From NCBI GenBank assembly GCA_027035735.1, contig JALVUH010000145.1, positions 1 through 5,578 on the forward strand: a stretch of 5,578 nt of DNA, written 5' to 3'. The notes beneath the pieces are model-generated. The model was not told where the DNA came from and did no database searches. It saw only the letters and a program-made list of their open reading frames with translations. Source of the DNA: Nautiliaceae bacterium. GTDB taxonomy: Bacteria; Campylobacterota; Campylobacteria; Campylobacterales; Nautiliaceae. Within the stretch, counting starts at the first letter, position 1. Every line of letters starts with the position of its first letter. Both the position numbers and the translations under genes were made by a program. This document shows positions 1 to 5,515 of this stretch, one piece after another.

Positions 1-2
1 AA

Positions 3-425
3 ATGTGGCCAACAGTATTTGATCCATTCAAAGAATTACAAGATATTGAAAGAAGACTTGGAGCAGTATTGAATGTAAATCAACCACCAGCTGAAGTTAA
101 AAATTTTACACCAGCAGTTAATGAAAAAGTTGATGAAAAAGGTTATTATCTAGAAATTGACTTACCAGGAGTGAAAAAAGAAAATATTGATATTTCTGTA
201 AATGATGGAGTATTAACAGTTTCAGGTGAAAGAAAATTAGAAAAAAAAGAAGAAAAAGAAAATTATACAAGAATTGAAAGTTTTTTTGGAAGATTTGAAA
301 GAAGCTTTAAATTACCTCCTGATGCAGATTTGGATAATATTGAAGCAAAATATGAAAATGGAGTTCTTAAAATATTTATTCCTAGAAAACAAAAGCCAGA
401 AGGTAAAAAGATAGAAATAAAATAA
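3..425 (+). CDS. Small heat-shock protein, Hsp20/alpha-crystallin family
   Basis: This is an ATP-independent holdase chaperone of 140 residues, expected in the cytoplasm as a large oligomer that binds unfolding proteins. The alpha-crystallin domain runs from about residue 36 to 128. It shows the 'EIDLPGVKKENIDI' strand region (51-64), the 'LTVSGER' strand (71-77) and the hallmark A-x(4)-GVL signature (A115, G120-V121-L122). The C-terminal I-x-I oligomer-docking motif is present as I137-E138-I139. The N-terminal arm is short and begins 'MWPTVFDPFKEL', a typical family opening, so the ATG at position 3 is probably the real start. Only two bases lie upstream, so the ribosome-binding site cannot be seen and a slightly longer N-terminus cannot be excluded. 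A hairpin at 443-478 lies between it and the permease, so the two genes need not share a transcript. The family assignment is secure, but the paralogue name (ibpA, hspA and so on) is not. Confidence 0.95.
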   Translation: MWPTVFDPFKELQDIERRLGAVLNVNQPPAEVKNFTPAVNEKVDEKGYYLEIDLPGVKKENIDISVNDGVLTVSGERKLEKKEEKENYTRIESFFGRFERSFKLPPDADLDNIEAKYENGVLKIFIPRKQKPEGKKIEIK

Positions 426-442
426 TTAATTGAATATTAATT

Positions 443-478
443 CCCCTTCTTTTTTGATATAATTCAAAAAAGGAGGGG
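443..478 (+). repeat. Inverted repeat with TATAAT loop, overlapping the permease promoter and SD
   Basis: Positions 443-457 pair with 464-478: four C-G pairs, U-A, one U-G wobble (448/473), C-G, six U-A pairs, G-C and A-U. This gives 15 consecutive pairs around a 6-nt loop, 458-463, that reads exactly TATAAT. The 3' arm contains the permease ribosome-binding site GGAGGGG (472-478). In any RNA read through from hsp20, the hairpin would bury that site. No T-tract follows directly; the next T-run begins at about 486, inside the permease gene. It is therefore not a textbook intrinsic terminator, although it may still attenuate. As DNA, it could also be an operator for a dimeric regulator. The pairing is directly visible; the roles are inferred. 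Confidence 0.75.
455..463 (+). promoter_or_regulatory. Extended -10 promoter for the purine permease
   Basis: TG-A-TATAAT: a perfect sigma70 -10 hexamer at 458-463 with the TGn extension at 455-457, behind a T-rich stretch (450-455). No good -35 hexamer is visible. That is normal for Campylobacterota housekeeping promoters, where T-rich periodic sequence stands in for it. The start site would fall near 469-471, leaving a leader of only about 12 nt that begins at the Shine-Dalgarno sequence. The same TGn-TATAAT architecture recurs at 1863-1871. Confidence 0.6.
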
Positions 479-481
479 TAA

Positions 482-1774
482 ATGAATTTTTTAGAAAAAT
501 ATTTTAAACTCCGAGAGAAAAAAACTACTATATCTACTGAAGTTAGAGCTGGTTTTACTACTTTTCTTGCGATGATGTATATTGTACCCGTTAATGCTTC
601 TATTATGAGTCTTACTGGAATGCCATTTGATGCACTTATTACCGCTACTGCTGTTGTAACTATAATATCTACTATATTAAATGGGATATGGTCAAATACA
701 CCTGTTGCTATGAGTGTAGGGATGGGACTAAATGCATATTTTACATTTGGGCTTGTAAAAGGAATGCATATTCCTTGGCAAACTGCACTTGGTATTGTTA
801 TGATATCCGGTCTTATATTTTTAGCGCTTTCTTTTACTAAATTTAGAGTATGGGTACTTGAGAGTGTACCTGTTGATTTAAGAAGAGCTATTAGTGCAGG
901 AATTGGCGCTTTTATTGCGTTTATAGGTCTTAAAGGAATGGGAATTATAGTAAGTAATCCAGCTACATTTGTAACTCTTGGTAATATAAAAACTCCAGAA
1001 GTTATGTTAGGGATTTTAGGATTTTTATTGGCGGCAATTTTTTATTCTTATAGAATAAAAGGTGCTTTTATTTTATCAATTGCTCTAACTTCAATAGTGG
1101 CTTGGATTTTAGGTCTTGCTAATTTACCTAAAGGTATTATATCTATGCCTGCAAGTATCTCTCCTATTGCTTTTCATTTTGATATTATAAGTGCATTAAA
1201 ACTTAGTCTTTTACCTGTAATTATTACATTTTTAGTTACTGATATGTTTGATACAATTGGGACACTTGCAGGAATTGGACTAAGAGCTGGGCTTTTTAAA
1301 AATAATTCAGAAGAATTACAAAAAACACTAGAGGCTGATGCAGCAGCTACAGTAATAGGAGCTGCTCTTGGGACTTCTACTACTACATCTTTTATTGAAA
1401 GTGCAGCAGGAGTTGAAGAAGGAGGAAGAAGTGGTCTTACAGCAGTAGTAACTGGACTTTTATTCATAACAACTCTTTTTTTCTTACCTATTTATAAAGC
1501 CATTCCAGATAATGCTATTTATCCTATTTTAGTAATGGTTGGAGTATTGATGTTTAGTGAGTTAAAAAATATTAATTTTAAAGATCATGTAATAGCAGTC
1601 AGTAGTTTTATAACAGTTATTTTAATGCCTCTTACTTATTCTATTACTATTGGACTTAGTGCAGGGTTTGTACTTTATTTGATTTTAGCATTACTTAAAA
1701 AAGAATTTGATAAAATCAATATTGGAACAATTACATTGGCACTTATAGGTTCTTTGGCTTTTATTTTTCATTAA
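482..1774 (+). CDS. AzgA-type NCS2 purine (guanine/hypoxanthine or adenine) permease
   Basis: This is an inner-membrane nucleobase:cation symporter of 430 residues, the usual length for the AzgA (PbuG/GhxP/AdeQ-like) branch of NCS2. The protein is almost entirely hydrophobic segments, consistent with the 14-TM 7+7 inverted-repeat fold. Family motifs in order are 'RAGFTTFLAMMYIVPVN' (22-38, TM1), 'GMGLNAYF' (80-87, substrate region of TM3), 'TDMFDTIGTL' (253-262, TM8, with the key acidic D257) and 'GTSTTTSFIESAAG' (297-310, TM10, with E306), followed by 'EGGRSGLT'. D257 and E306 are the positions I would expect to coordinate the purine by homology to fungal AzgA. Specificity between guanine/hypoxanthine and adenine cannot be read from sequence. 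The start is fixed by a strong GGAGGGG SD at 472-478. No purine riboswitch fits in the 56-nt upstream gap. It is probably monocistronic, because a hairpin and a new promoter follow. Confidence 0.93.
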   Translation: MNFLEKYFKLREKKTTISTEVRAGFTTFLAMMYIVPVNASIMSLTGMPFDALITATAVVTIISTILNGIWSNTPVAMSVGMGLNAYFTFGLVKGMHIPWQTALGIVMISGLIFLALSFTKFRVWVLESVPVDLRRAISAGIGAFIAFIGLKGMGIIVSNPATFVTLGNIKTPEVMLGILGFLLAAIFYSYRIKGAFILSIALTSIVAWILGLANLPKGIISMPASISPIAFHFDIISALKLSLLPVIITFLVTDMFDTIGTLAGIGLRAGLFKNNSEELQKTLEADAAATVIGAALGTSTTTSFIESAAGVEEGGRSGLTAVVTGLLFITTLFFLPIYKAIPDNAIYPILVMVGVLMFSELKNINFKDHVIAVSSFITVILMPLTYSITIGLSAGFVLYLILALLKKEFDKINIGTITLALIGSLAFIFH

Positions 1775-1794
1775 TTTCCTTTTAAAAAGGAAAT
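1774..1794 (+). terminator. Possible terminator after the permease
   Basis: A perfect 10-bp inverted repeat, 1774-1783 against 1785-1794, begins on the last base of the permease stop codon. In RNA it would realistically form a stem of 8 or 9 pairs with a 3-5 nt loop. Only two of the pairs are G-C. A T-run does follow, but it starts at about 1805, roughly ten bases further on, so this is a weak intrinsic terminator at best. Its position between a gene end and a new promoter supports the role. Confidence 0.45.
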
Positions 1795-1862
1795 ATTGTA
1801 TTAATTTTTTTACTTTTTTTGTTTCTCTTTTTTACCTTCATTCTTTTGTCTTTATAAATATA

Positions 1863-1871
1863 TGGTATAAT
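1863..1871 (+). promoter_or_regulatory. Extended -10 promoter of the alpha operon
   Basis: TG-G-TATAAT: a consensus -10 hexamer at 1866-1871 with the TGn extension at 1863-1865. Upstream (about 1805-1855) lies a markedly T-rich tract with spaced T-runs and no convincing -35 box, the pattern described for sigma70 promoters in Campylobacter. The predicted start is around 1875-1878, exactly where the 5' strand of the folded leader begins. This gives rpmJ a leader of about 95-98 nt. It is the only convincing promoter ahead of the ribosomal genes, so it probably drives everything through murE. Confidence 0.72.
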
Positions 1872-1876
1872 TTCAT

Positions 1877-1949
1877 CCCCCTGAACACAAATGAGGCTTT
1901 GCAATAGTTTTTTAATTATTGCAAGGGCTGGCCATTGTGCCTAAGGGGA
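1877..1949 (+). promoter_or_regulatory. Putative structured 5' leader RNA of the alpha operon
   Basis: The 198-bp gap before rpmJ contains nested complementary segments. P1 pairs CCCCT (1878-1882) with AGGGG (1944-1948). P2 pairs CACAA (1886-1890) with TTGTG (1935-1939) and can continue with bulges as 92-93/33-34 and 96-97/31-32. P3 pairs TTGCAATA (1899-1906) with TATTGCAA (1917-1924) around a 10-nt U-rich loop. Together they make one elongated, interrupted hairpin with an asymmetric purine-rich bulge at about 1925-1930. The GC-rich P1 strands stand out in otherwise AT-rich DNA. The rpmJ SD (AAAGGA, 1961-1966) lies just 3' of the fold and is free in this drawing. I do not recognise a known riboswitch or the E. 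coli alpha-operon pseudoknot. Regulation by an r-protein such as S4 is inferred from position only. Confidence 0.5.
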
Positions 1950-1972
1950 GAAGTTAAAGTAAAGGAATTGAT

Positions 1973-2086
1973 ATGAAAGTTAGAGCATCAGTTAAAAAAA
2001 TTTGCCCTAAATGTAAAATTGTAAAAAGAAAAGGTGTTATTAGGGTAATTTGTGAAAATCCAAAACACAAACAAAGACAAGGATAA
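1973..2086 (+). CDS. rpmJ: 50S ribosomal protein L36
   Basis: This 37-codon gene encodes the smallest large-subunit protein and reads 'MKVRASVKKICPKCK', ending in 'HKQRQG'. The zinc-ribbon ligands C11, C14, C27 and H32 are all present, so this is the zinc-binding (C+) form. The length is exactly that of the standard family. An SD (AAAGGA, 1961-1966) sits 6 nt before the ATG. Only 3 nt separate it from rpsM, and it is the first gene of the alpha operon here. The initiation factor gene infA, which commonly precedes rpmJ, is not in the window; a purine permease occupies that position. Confidence 0.97.
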   Translation: MKVRASVKKICPKCKIVKRKGVIRVICENPKHKQRQG

Positions 2087-2089
2087 AAC

Positions 2090-2458
2090 ATGGCAAGAAT
2101 TGCGGGTATAGATTTACCAAAAAATAAAAAAATTGAATATGCTCTTCCATATATTTATGGAATAGGCCTAACTACTAGTAGAAAAATACTTAAAGATACT
2201 GGAATTGACCCAAATAAAAGAGTTTATGAATTAACAGAAGAAGAAATTTCTATTTTAAATAAAGAGATTCAAAATAATTATATAGTTGAGGGTGAGCTTA
2301 GAAAAATTGTTCAACTTAATATTAAAGAACTTATGGATTTAGGATGTTATAGAGGTTTAAGACACAGACGCGGTCTTCCAGTTAGAGGTCAAAGAACTAA
2401 AACAAATGCCAGAACTAGAAAAGGCAAAAGAAAAACTGTTGGTGCAAAAGCAAAATAA
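2090..2458 (+). CDS. rpsM: 30S ribosomal protein S13
   Basis: S13 sits in the head of the small subunit, forms intersubunit bridges with the large subunit and touches P-site tRNA through its tail. The 122 residues match the family length. Visible landmarks are the 'MARIAGIDLP' opening, the helix-two-turns-helix region 'YGIGLTTSRKILKDTGID' (23-40), and the invariant 'YRGLRHRRGLPVRGQRTKTNARTRKG' block (87-112), followed by a Lys-rich unstructured tail. The SD AAGGA (2079-2083) overlaps the end of rpmJ, suggesting coupled translation. Second gene of the alpha operon. Confidence 0.98.
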   Translation: MARIAGIDLPKNKKIEYALPYIYGIGLTTSRKILKDTGIDPNKRVYELTEEEISILNKEIQNNYIVEGELRKIVQLNIKELMDLGCYRGLRHRRGLPVRGQRTKTNARTRKGKRKTVGAKAK

Positions 2459-2468
2459 GGGGAGTTAA

Positions 2469-2861
2469 ATGGCAAAAAGAAAAGTAACTAAAAAGAAAAA
2501 AATTAAAAAACAAGTAGGTCGCGGAATAGTTTATATTGCAGCTACTTTTAATAATACAATGATTACTGTAACAGATGAAATGGGAAATGCTTTATGTTGG
2601 AGTAGTGCTGGGGCACTTGGATTTAAAGGTAGCAAAAAATCAACTCCATTTGCAGCTCAACAAGCAGTAGAAGATGCTATGGCAAAAGCAAAAGAATACG
2701 GAATTAAAGAAGTAGGTATTAAAGTACAAGGACCAGGTGGTGGAAGAGAAACTGCTATTAAAACAGTAGGTGCTACTGAAGGTATTAAAGTTTTATGGAT
2801 GAAAGATATTACTCCATTACCACATAATGGTTGTAGACCAAGAAAAAGAAGAAGGGTGTAA
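2469..2861 (+). CDS. rpsK: 30S ribosomal protein S11
   Basis: S11 is on the platform of the 30S subunit beside the mRNA exit path. It has 130 residues, the usual size, with a basic N-terminus (first 15 residues mostly Lys/Arg). The core is typical: 'IAATFNNTMITVTD' (23-36), 'SSAGALGFKGSKKSTPFAAQ' (45-64) and 'VQGPGGGRETAI' (86-97). The C-terminal 'PHNGCRP' (118-124) carries the conserved Asn-Gly (N120-G121), which corresponds to the site that becomes isoaspartate in E. coli S11. A GGGGAG SD (2459-2464) sits just after the rpsM stop. The gene lies 10 nt after rpsM and 2 nt before rpsD. Confidence 0.98.
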   Translation: MAKRKVTKKKKIKKQVGRGIVYIAATFNNTMITVTDEMGNALCWSSAGALGFKGSKKSTPFAAQQAVEDAMAKAKEYGIKEVGIKVQGPGGGRETAIKTVGATEGIKVLWMKDITPLPHNGCRPRKRRRV

Positions 2862-2863
2862 CG

Positions 2864-3490
2864 ATGGCTAGATATACAGGACCAGTAGAAAGAATTGAAA
2901 GAAGACTTGGTGTTTCACTTGAACTAAAAGGTGAGAGAAGATTAGCAGGAAAAAGTGCTCTTGATAGAAGACCTTATGCACCTGGTCAACATGGACAAAG
3001 AAGAGCAAAAATTAGTGAGTATGGACAACAATTAAGAGAAAAACAAAAAATCAAATATTATTATGGTGTACTTGAAAAACAATTTAGAAGATTCTTTAAA
3101 GAAGCAAATAGACAAGAAGGCTCAACAGGGGAAAATTTAATTAGACTACTTGAAAGACGTCTTGATAATGTAGTTTATAGAATGGGATTTGCTACAACTA
3201 GAAGATTTGCAAGACAACTTGTAACTCATGGACATGTTTTAGTAAATGGTAAAAAAGTAAATATTCCTTCATATTTGGTTAAAGAGGGTGATAGAATAGA
3301 AATTAAAGAAAAATCAAAAAATAATCCTCAAATCCAAAGAGCACTTGAACTTACAGCTCAAACTGGTATCGCACCATGGGTTGATGTTGATAAAGAAAAA
3401 ATGGTAGGAGTATTCCAAAGAATACCTGAGAGAAGTGAAGTAAATATTCCAGTAGATGAAAGATTAGTAGTTGAGTTATACTCTAAATAA
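2864..3490 (+). CDS. rpsD: 30S ribosomal protein S4
   Basis: S4 is a primary 16S rRNA-binding protein that nucleates 30S assembly and shapes the mRNA entry channel. It has 208 residues. The N-terminal domain begins 'MARYTGPVERIERRLG' and includes 'YAPGQHGQ' (38-45). The S4 RNA-binding domain covers about 98-160 ('RRLDNVVYRMGFATTRRFARQLVTHGHVLVNGK'). There is not one cysteine in the protein, so this is the zinc-free (C-) form, in contrast to the zinc-binding L36 of the same operon. It starts 2 nt after the rpsK stop, with the AAGGG SD lying inside rpsK. In E. coli, S4 represses its own operon by binding the alpha-operon leader. This makes it the natural candidate ligand for the leader at 1877-1949, though nothing in the sequence proves it. 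Confidence 0.98.
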   Translation: MARYTGPVERIERRLGVSLELKGERRLAGKSALDRRPYAPGQHGQRRAKISEYGQQLREKQKIKYYYGVLEKQFRRFFKEANRQEGSTGENLIRLLERRLDNVVYRMGFATTRRFARQLVTHGHVLVNGKKVNIPSYLVKEGDRIEIKEKSKNNPQIQRALELTAQTGIAPWVDVDKEKMVGVFQRIPERSEVNIPVDERLVVELYSK

Positions 3491-3503
3491 TAGGGGCTAA
3501 AAA

Positions 3504-4508
3504 ATGAATAAAATAAAAACAGAAGTTTTAATTCCTAGTGAATTTTCTTATAAAAAAGAAGATAACAAAGCAGTTATTGAGGTTTATCCTTTTGAAGCTG
3601 GCTTTGGAGTTAGTGTAGCCCATCCAATAAGAAGAACATTAATTTCCGCTACTCTTGGTTTTGCCCCTGTGGCTTTAAAAATTGAAGGGGTTAAACACGA
3701 ATTTGATTCTTTAAAAGGTATGCTTGAAGATGTTGCAAGTTTTATTATTAATCTCAAAAGTATCAGATTTAAAATAAAAGATGAAAATAAAGATGAAATT
3801 GTAGTAAATTATCATTTTGTAGGGCCTAAAGAAATAAGAGGAGAAGATTTAATAAACGAAGAAGTTGATGTAGTTACACCTAATGAGTATATTGCAACAT
3901 TAAATGATGAAGGTGAGCTTAATTTATCTTTAATTATTAAAAAAGGTATGGGATTTGTAGCGGTTGAAAATTATAGAGATGAGTTACCTGAAGGATATAT
4001 TGGTCTTGATGCATATTTTTCTCCAATTAAAAAAGTAATTTATAATATAGAAAATATGTTAGTAGAAGATGACCCTAATTTTGAAAAAGTAATTTTTGAA
4101 GTAGAAACAGATGGACAAATTGATCCAATTGATGCATTTAAAGATGCAATAAATACATATTTAAATCAATTTGCAGTATTTTCAAAAGAATTTAAACTTG
4201 AACCAAAACAAAAAGAAGAAGTGGAACTTCCACAAGAATATAATGTATTATTTGAACCAATTGAAAATCTTAATCTTAGAAGCAGAAGTTTCAATGCTCT
4301 TGATAGAGCAGGAATTAAATATATTGGTGAACTTGTTTTAATGGGTAAAGAAAAAATTGCAAATATTAAAAATCTTGGAACAAAATCACTTGAAGAAATA
4401 TATGAAAAATTAGAAGAAATAGGATTTTCTATAAATAAACCATTGCCGCTTAACATTAAAAAAGTAGTTGAAGATAAGTTAGCAAAATTAAAGGAGAGTG
4501 AATCATGA
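3504..4508 (+). CDS. rpoA: DNA-directed RNA polymerase alpha subunit
   Basis: This is the scaffold subunit of RNA polymerase: the alpha dimer recruits beta and beta', and its C-terminal domain reads UP elements and activators. It has 334 residues. The NTD spans about 1-230, with the dimerisation helix region 'HPIRRTLIS' (40-48), 'IEGVKHEFDSLKGMLEDV' (60-77) and 'TDGQIDPIDAFKDA' (202-215). A charged linker (about 230-245) leads to the CTD (about 247-311). The DNA-contact residues known from E. coli are conserved: R261 (R265), N264 (N268), N290 (N294), K294 (K298) and S295 (S299). K297 is Thr here. The 'AHPIRR' version of the usual 'GNALRR' is what I recall from Campylobacter and relatives. The SD AGGGG is at 3492-3496. 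The 3' end overlaps rplQ by 4 nt (ATGA), indicating translational coupling. Confidence 0.98.
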   Translation: MNKIKTEVLIPSEFSYKKEDNKAVIEVYPFEAGFGVSVAHPIRRTLISATLGFAPVALKIEGVKHEFDSLKGMLEDVASFIINLKSIRFKIKDENKDEIVVNYHFVGPKEIRGEDLINEEVDVVTPNEYIATLNDEGELNLSLIIKKGMGFVAVENYRDELPEGYIGLDAYFSPIKKVIYNIENMLVEDDPNFEKVIFEVETDGQIDPIDAFKDAINTYLNQFAVFSKEFKLEPKQKEEVELPQEYNVLFEPIENLNLRSRSFNALDRAGIKYIGELVLMGKEKIANIKNLGTKSLEEIYEKLEEIGFSINKPLPLNIKKVVEDKLAKLKESES

Positions 4509-4873
4509 GACATAGACACGGATATAGAAAGCTTGGAAGAGATTCTGAGCATAGACAAGCATTATTAAGAAATCTTGCTTGTGATTTAATTGAACATGGA
4601 AGAATTAATACTACTGTGCCAAAAGCAAAAGAACTTAGAAGATATATTGAAAAAATTATTACAAGAGCTAAAGTAAATGATTTGAATACTCATAGATATG
4701 TATATTCAAAACTAGGATCAAATGCTAGAGCTAAAGCGGCAACTAAAAAAGTAATTGAAGAAATTGCACCTAAATTTGAAAAAAGAAATGGTGGATATAC
4801 AAGAATTATTAAAACTAATTTTAGAAGAGGTGACGCAGCTGAAATGTGTGTTATTGAATTCGTTGAGGAGTAA
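4505..4873 (+). CDS. rplQ: 50S ribosomal protein L17
   Basis: L17 lies near the polypeptide exit tunnel of the large subunit. It is 122 residues long with the invariant opening 'MRHRHGYRKLGRDSEHRQALLRNLACDLIEHGRI' (1-34), followed by 'TTVPKAKELRRYIEKIIT' (37-54), and ending 'GDAAEMCVIEF'. The start codon overlaps the rpoA stop as ATGA, and the SD AAGGAG (4491-4496) lies within rpoA. It is normally the last gene of the alpha operon, but here the next gene starts 2 nt downstream with no terminator between. Confidence 0.98.
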   Translation: MRHRHGYRKLGRDSEHRQALLRNLACDLIEHGRINTTVPKAKELRRYIEKIITRAKVNDLNTHRYVYSKLGSNARAKAATKKVIEEIAPKFEKRNGGYTRIIKTNFRRGDAAEMCVIEFVEE

Positions 4874-4875
4874 TA

Positions 4876-5172
4876 ATGGCTGATATTCCTTTTTCTAATG
4901 AAGAATTAAAAGAAGCAGTAGCTGGTGTAATTGAAGAGATTCGTCCTATGCTCCAAATGGATGGAGGAGATGTTACACTTATAGATGTAAGAAAACCTGT
5001 AGTATTTGTTCAACTTCAAGGTGGATGTGTAGGATGTGCTAGTGCAGGGGCAACCTTGAAATATGGAATAGAAAAAGCACTAAAAGAAAAAATACATCCA
5101 GATTTGGTTGTAATGAATGTACCTCATGGATATGAGGATAAGCTAGATGAGCTTGTTAAATATTCATTCTGA
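4876..5172 (+). CDS. NifU C-terminal-domain (Nfu) iron-sulfur carrier
   Basis: This is a stand-alone Nfu domain of 98 residues that carries and delivers Fe-S clusters, usually 4Fe-4S bridged between two subunits, to apo-enzymes in the cytoplasm. It has the family landmarks 'IRPMLQMDGGDVTLIDV' (22-38) and the cluster-binding C-x-x-C (C51, C54) in 'LQGGCVGCASA', followed by the helix 'TLKYGIEKALKEKI'. It lacks the NifU N-terminal scaffold domain, so it is a carrier rather than a full NifU. The SD GAGGAG (4865-4870) overlaps the end of rplQ, and the ATG is 2 nt after the rplQ stop. I recall the same placement, before a small unknown gene and murE, in Campylobacter and Helicobacter. Confidence 0.93.
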   Translation: MADIPFSNEELKEAVAGVIEEIRPMLQMDGGDVTLIDVRKPVVFVQLQGGCVGCASAGATLKYGIEKALKEKIHPDLVVMNVPHGYEDKLDELVKYSF

Positions 5173-5515
5173 TTTGAAATTACTTCTAGAAGAAGCTATA
5201 AGCAAAAAGGATTATAAGTTAGCTTTAAAAATAATCAATAAGCTTGTAGCTTCTCCTAAAACTTTTAATTCTGAAGAGCTTGATGGAGTTTTTTTTAAAG
5301 ATGTGAAAAATATAGTTAAAACAAGAGAAGATTTGGAAAATATTTTACTTTCTACAAAAGTTTTATTTGAAAACAAAGAGGAACTTATAGAGTTTTTTGA
5401 TCTTTTATTGAAATATGGATTTAAAGAAAATGCTATTAGTTATTTTGAAGATTTGATTTCTCAAATAGATGATTTAGAGATTATTGATGGATTTAATAAC
5501 CTACTTACAAAATGA
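5147..5515 (+). CDS. Small helical protein of unknown function between nfu and murE
   Basis: I do not recognise a domain in this 122-residue protein. It is cysteine-free, acidic and rich in Leu, Lys, Glu, Asp and Phe. Amphipathic stretches such as 'SDLKLLLEEAISKKDYKLALKIINKL' suggest four to six helices, perhaps a small helical-repeat (TPR- or HEAT-like) fold. There is no signal peptide or membrane segment. The ATG at 5147 overlaps nfu by 26 nt and is supported by GAGGA (5134-5138) with 8-nt spacing. The 3' end overlaps murE by 29 nt. Overlap at both ends with real genes argues that it is translated and coupled to its neighbours. From memory, a similarly sized hypothetical gene sits between nfu and murE in Campylobacter jejuni (Cj1640) and Helicobacter pylori; a search would have to confirm that. 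Confidence 0.85.
   Translation: MSLLNIHSDLKLLLEEAISKKDYKLALKIINKLVASPKTFNSEELDGVFFKDVKNIVKTREDLENILLSTKVLFENKEELIEFFDLLLKYGFKENAISYFEDLISQIDDLEIIDGFNNLLTK

Noticed and set aside
46..62. 17-base identity with the start of rpsD (around 2895)
   Set aside because: Both encode the short peptide I-E-R-R-L-G with the same AT-rich codons; chance similarity between unrelated proteins, not a repeat element.
424..442. AT-only inverted repeat (AATTAAT, 5-nt spacer, ATTAATT) just after hsp20
   Set aside because: All-A/T palindromes of this size are expected by chance in DNA of this composition, and no T-tract or motif supports a role.
1174..1467. 97-codon open frame on the minus strand inside the permease
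   Set aside because: Low-complexity Ser/Ala/Val/Pro composition, antisense to a clear NCS2 motif region; a shadow of the real gene.
1774..1972. Purine riboswitch or other known riboswitch near the permease
   Set aside because: The fold at 1877-1949 is downstream of the permease and upstream of rpmJ, and lacks the conserved cores I know for purine, TPP, SAM, preQ1, fluoride or c-di-GMP riboswitches.
4166..4558. 130-codon open frame on the minus strand across rpoA/rplQ
   Set aside because: Ser/Leu-rich shadow antisense to the conserved alpha CTD and the L17 N-terminus; no family resemblance.
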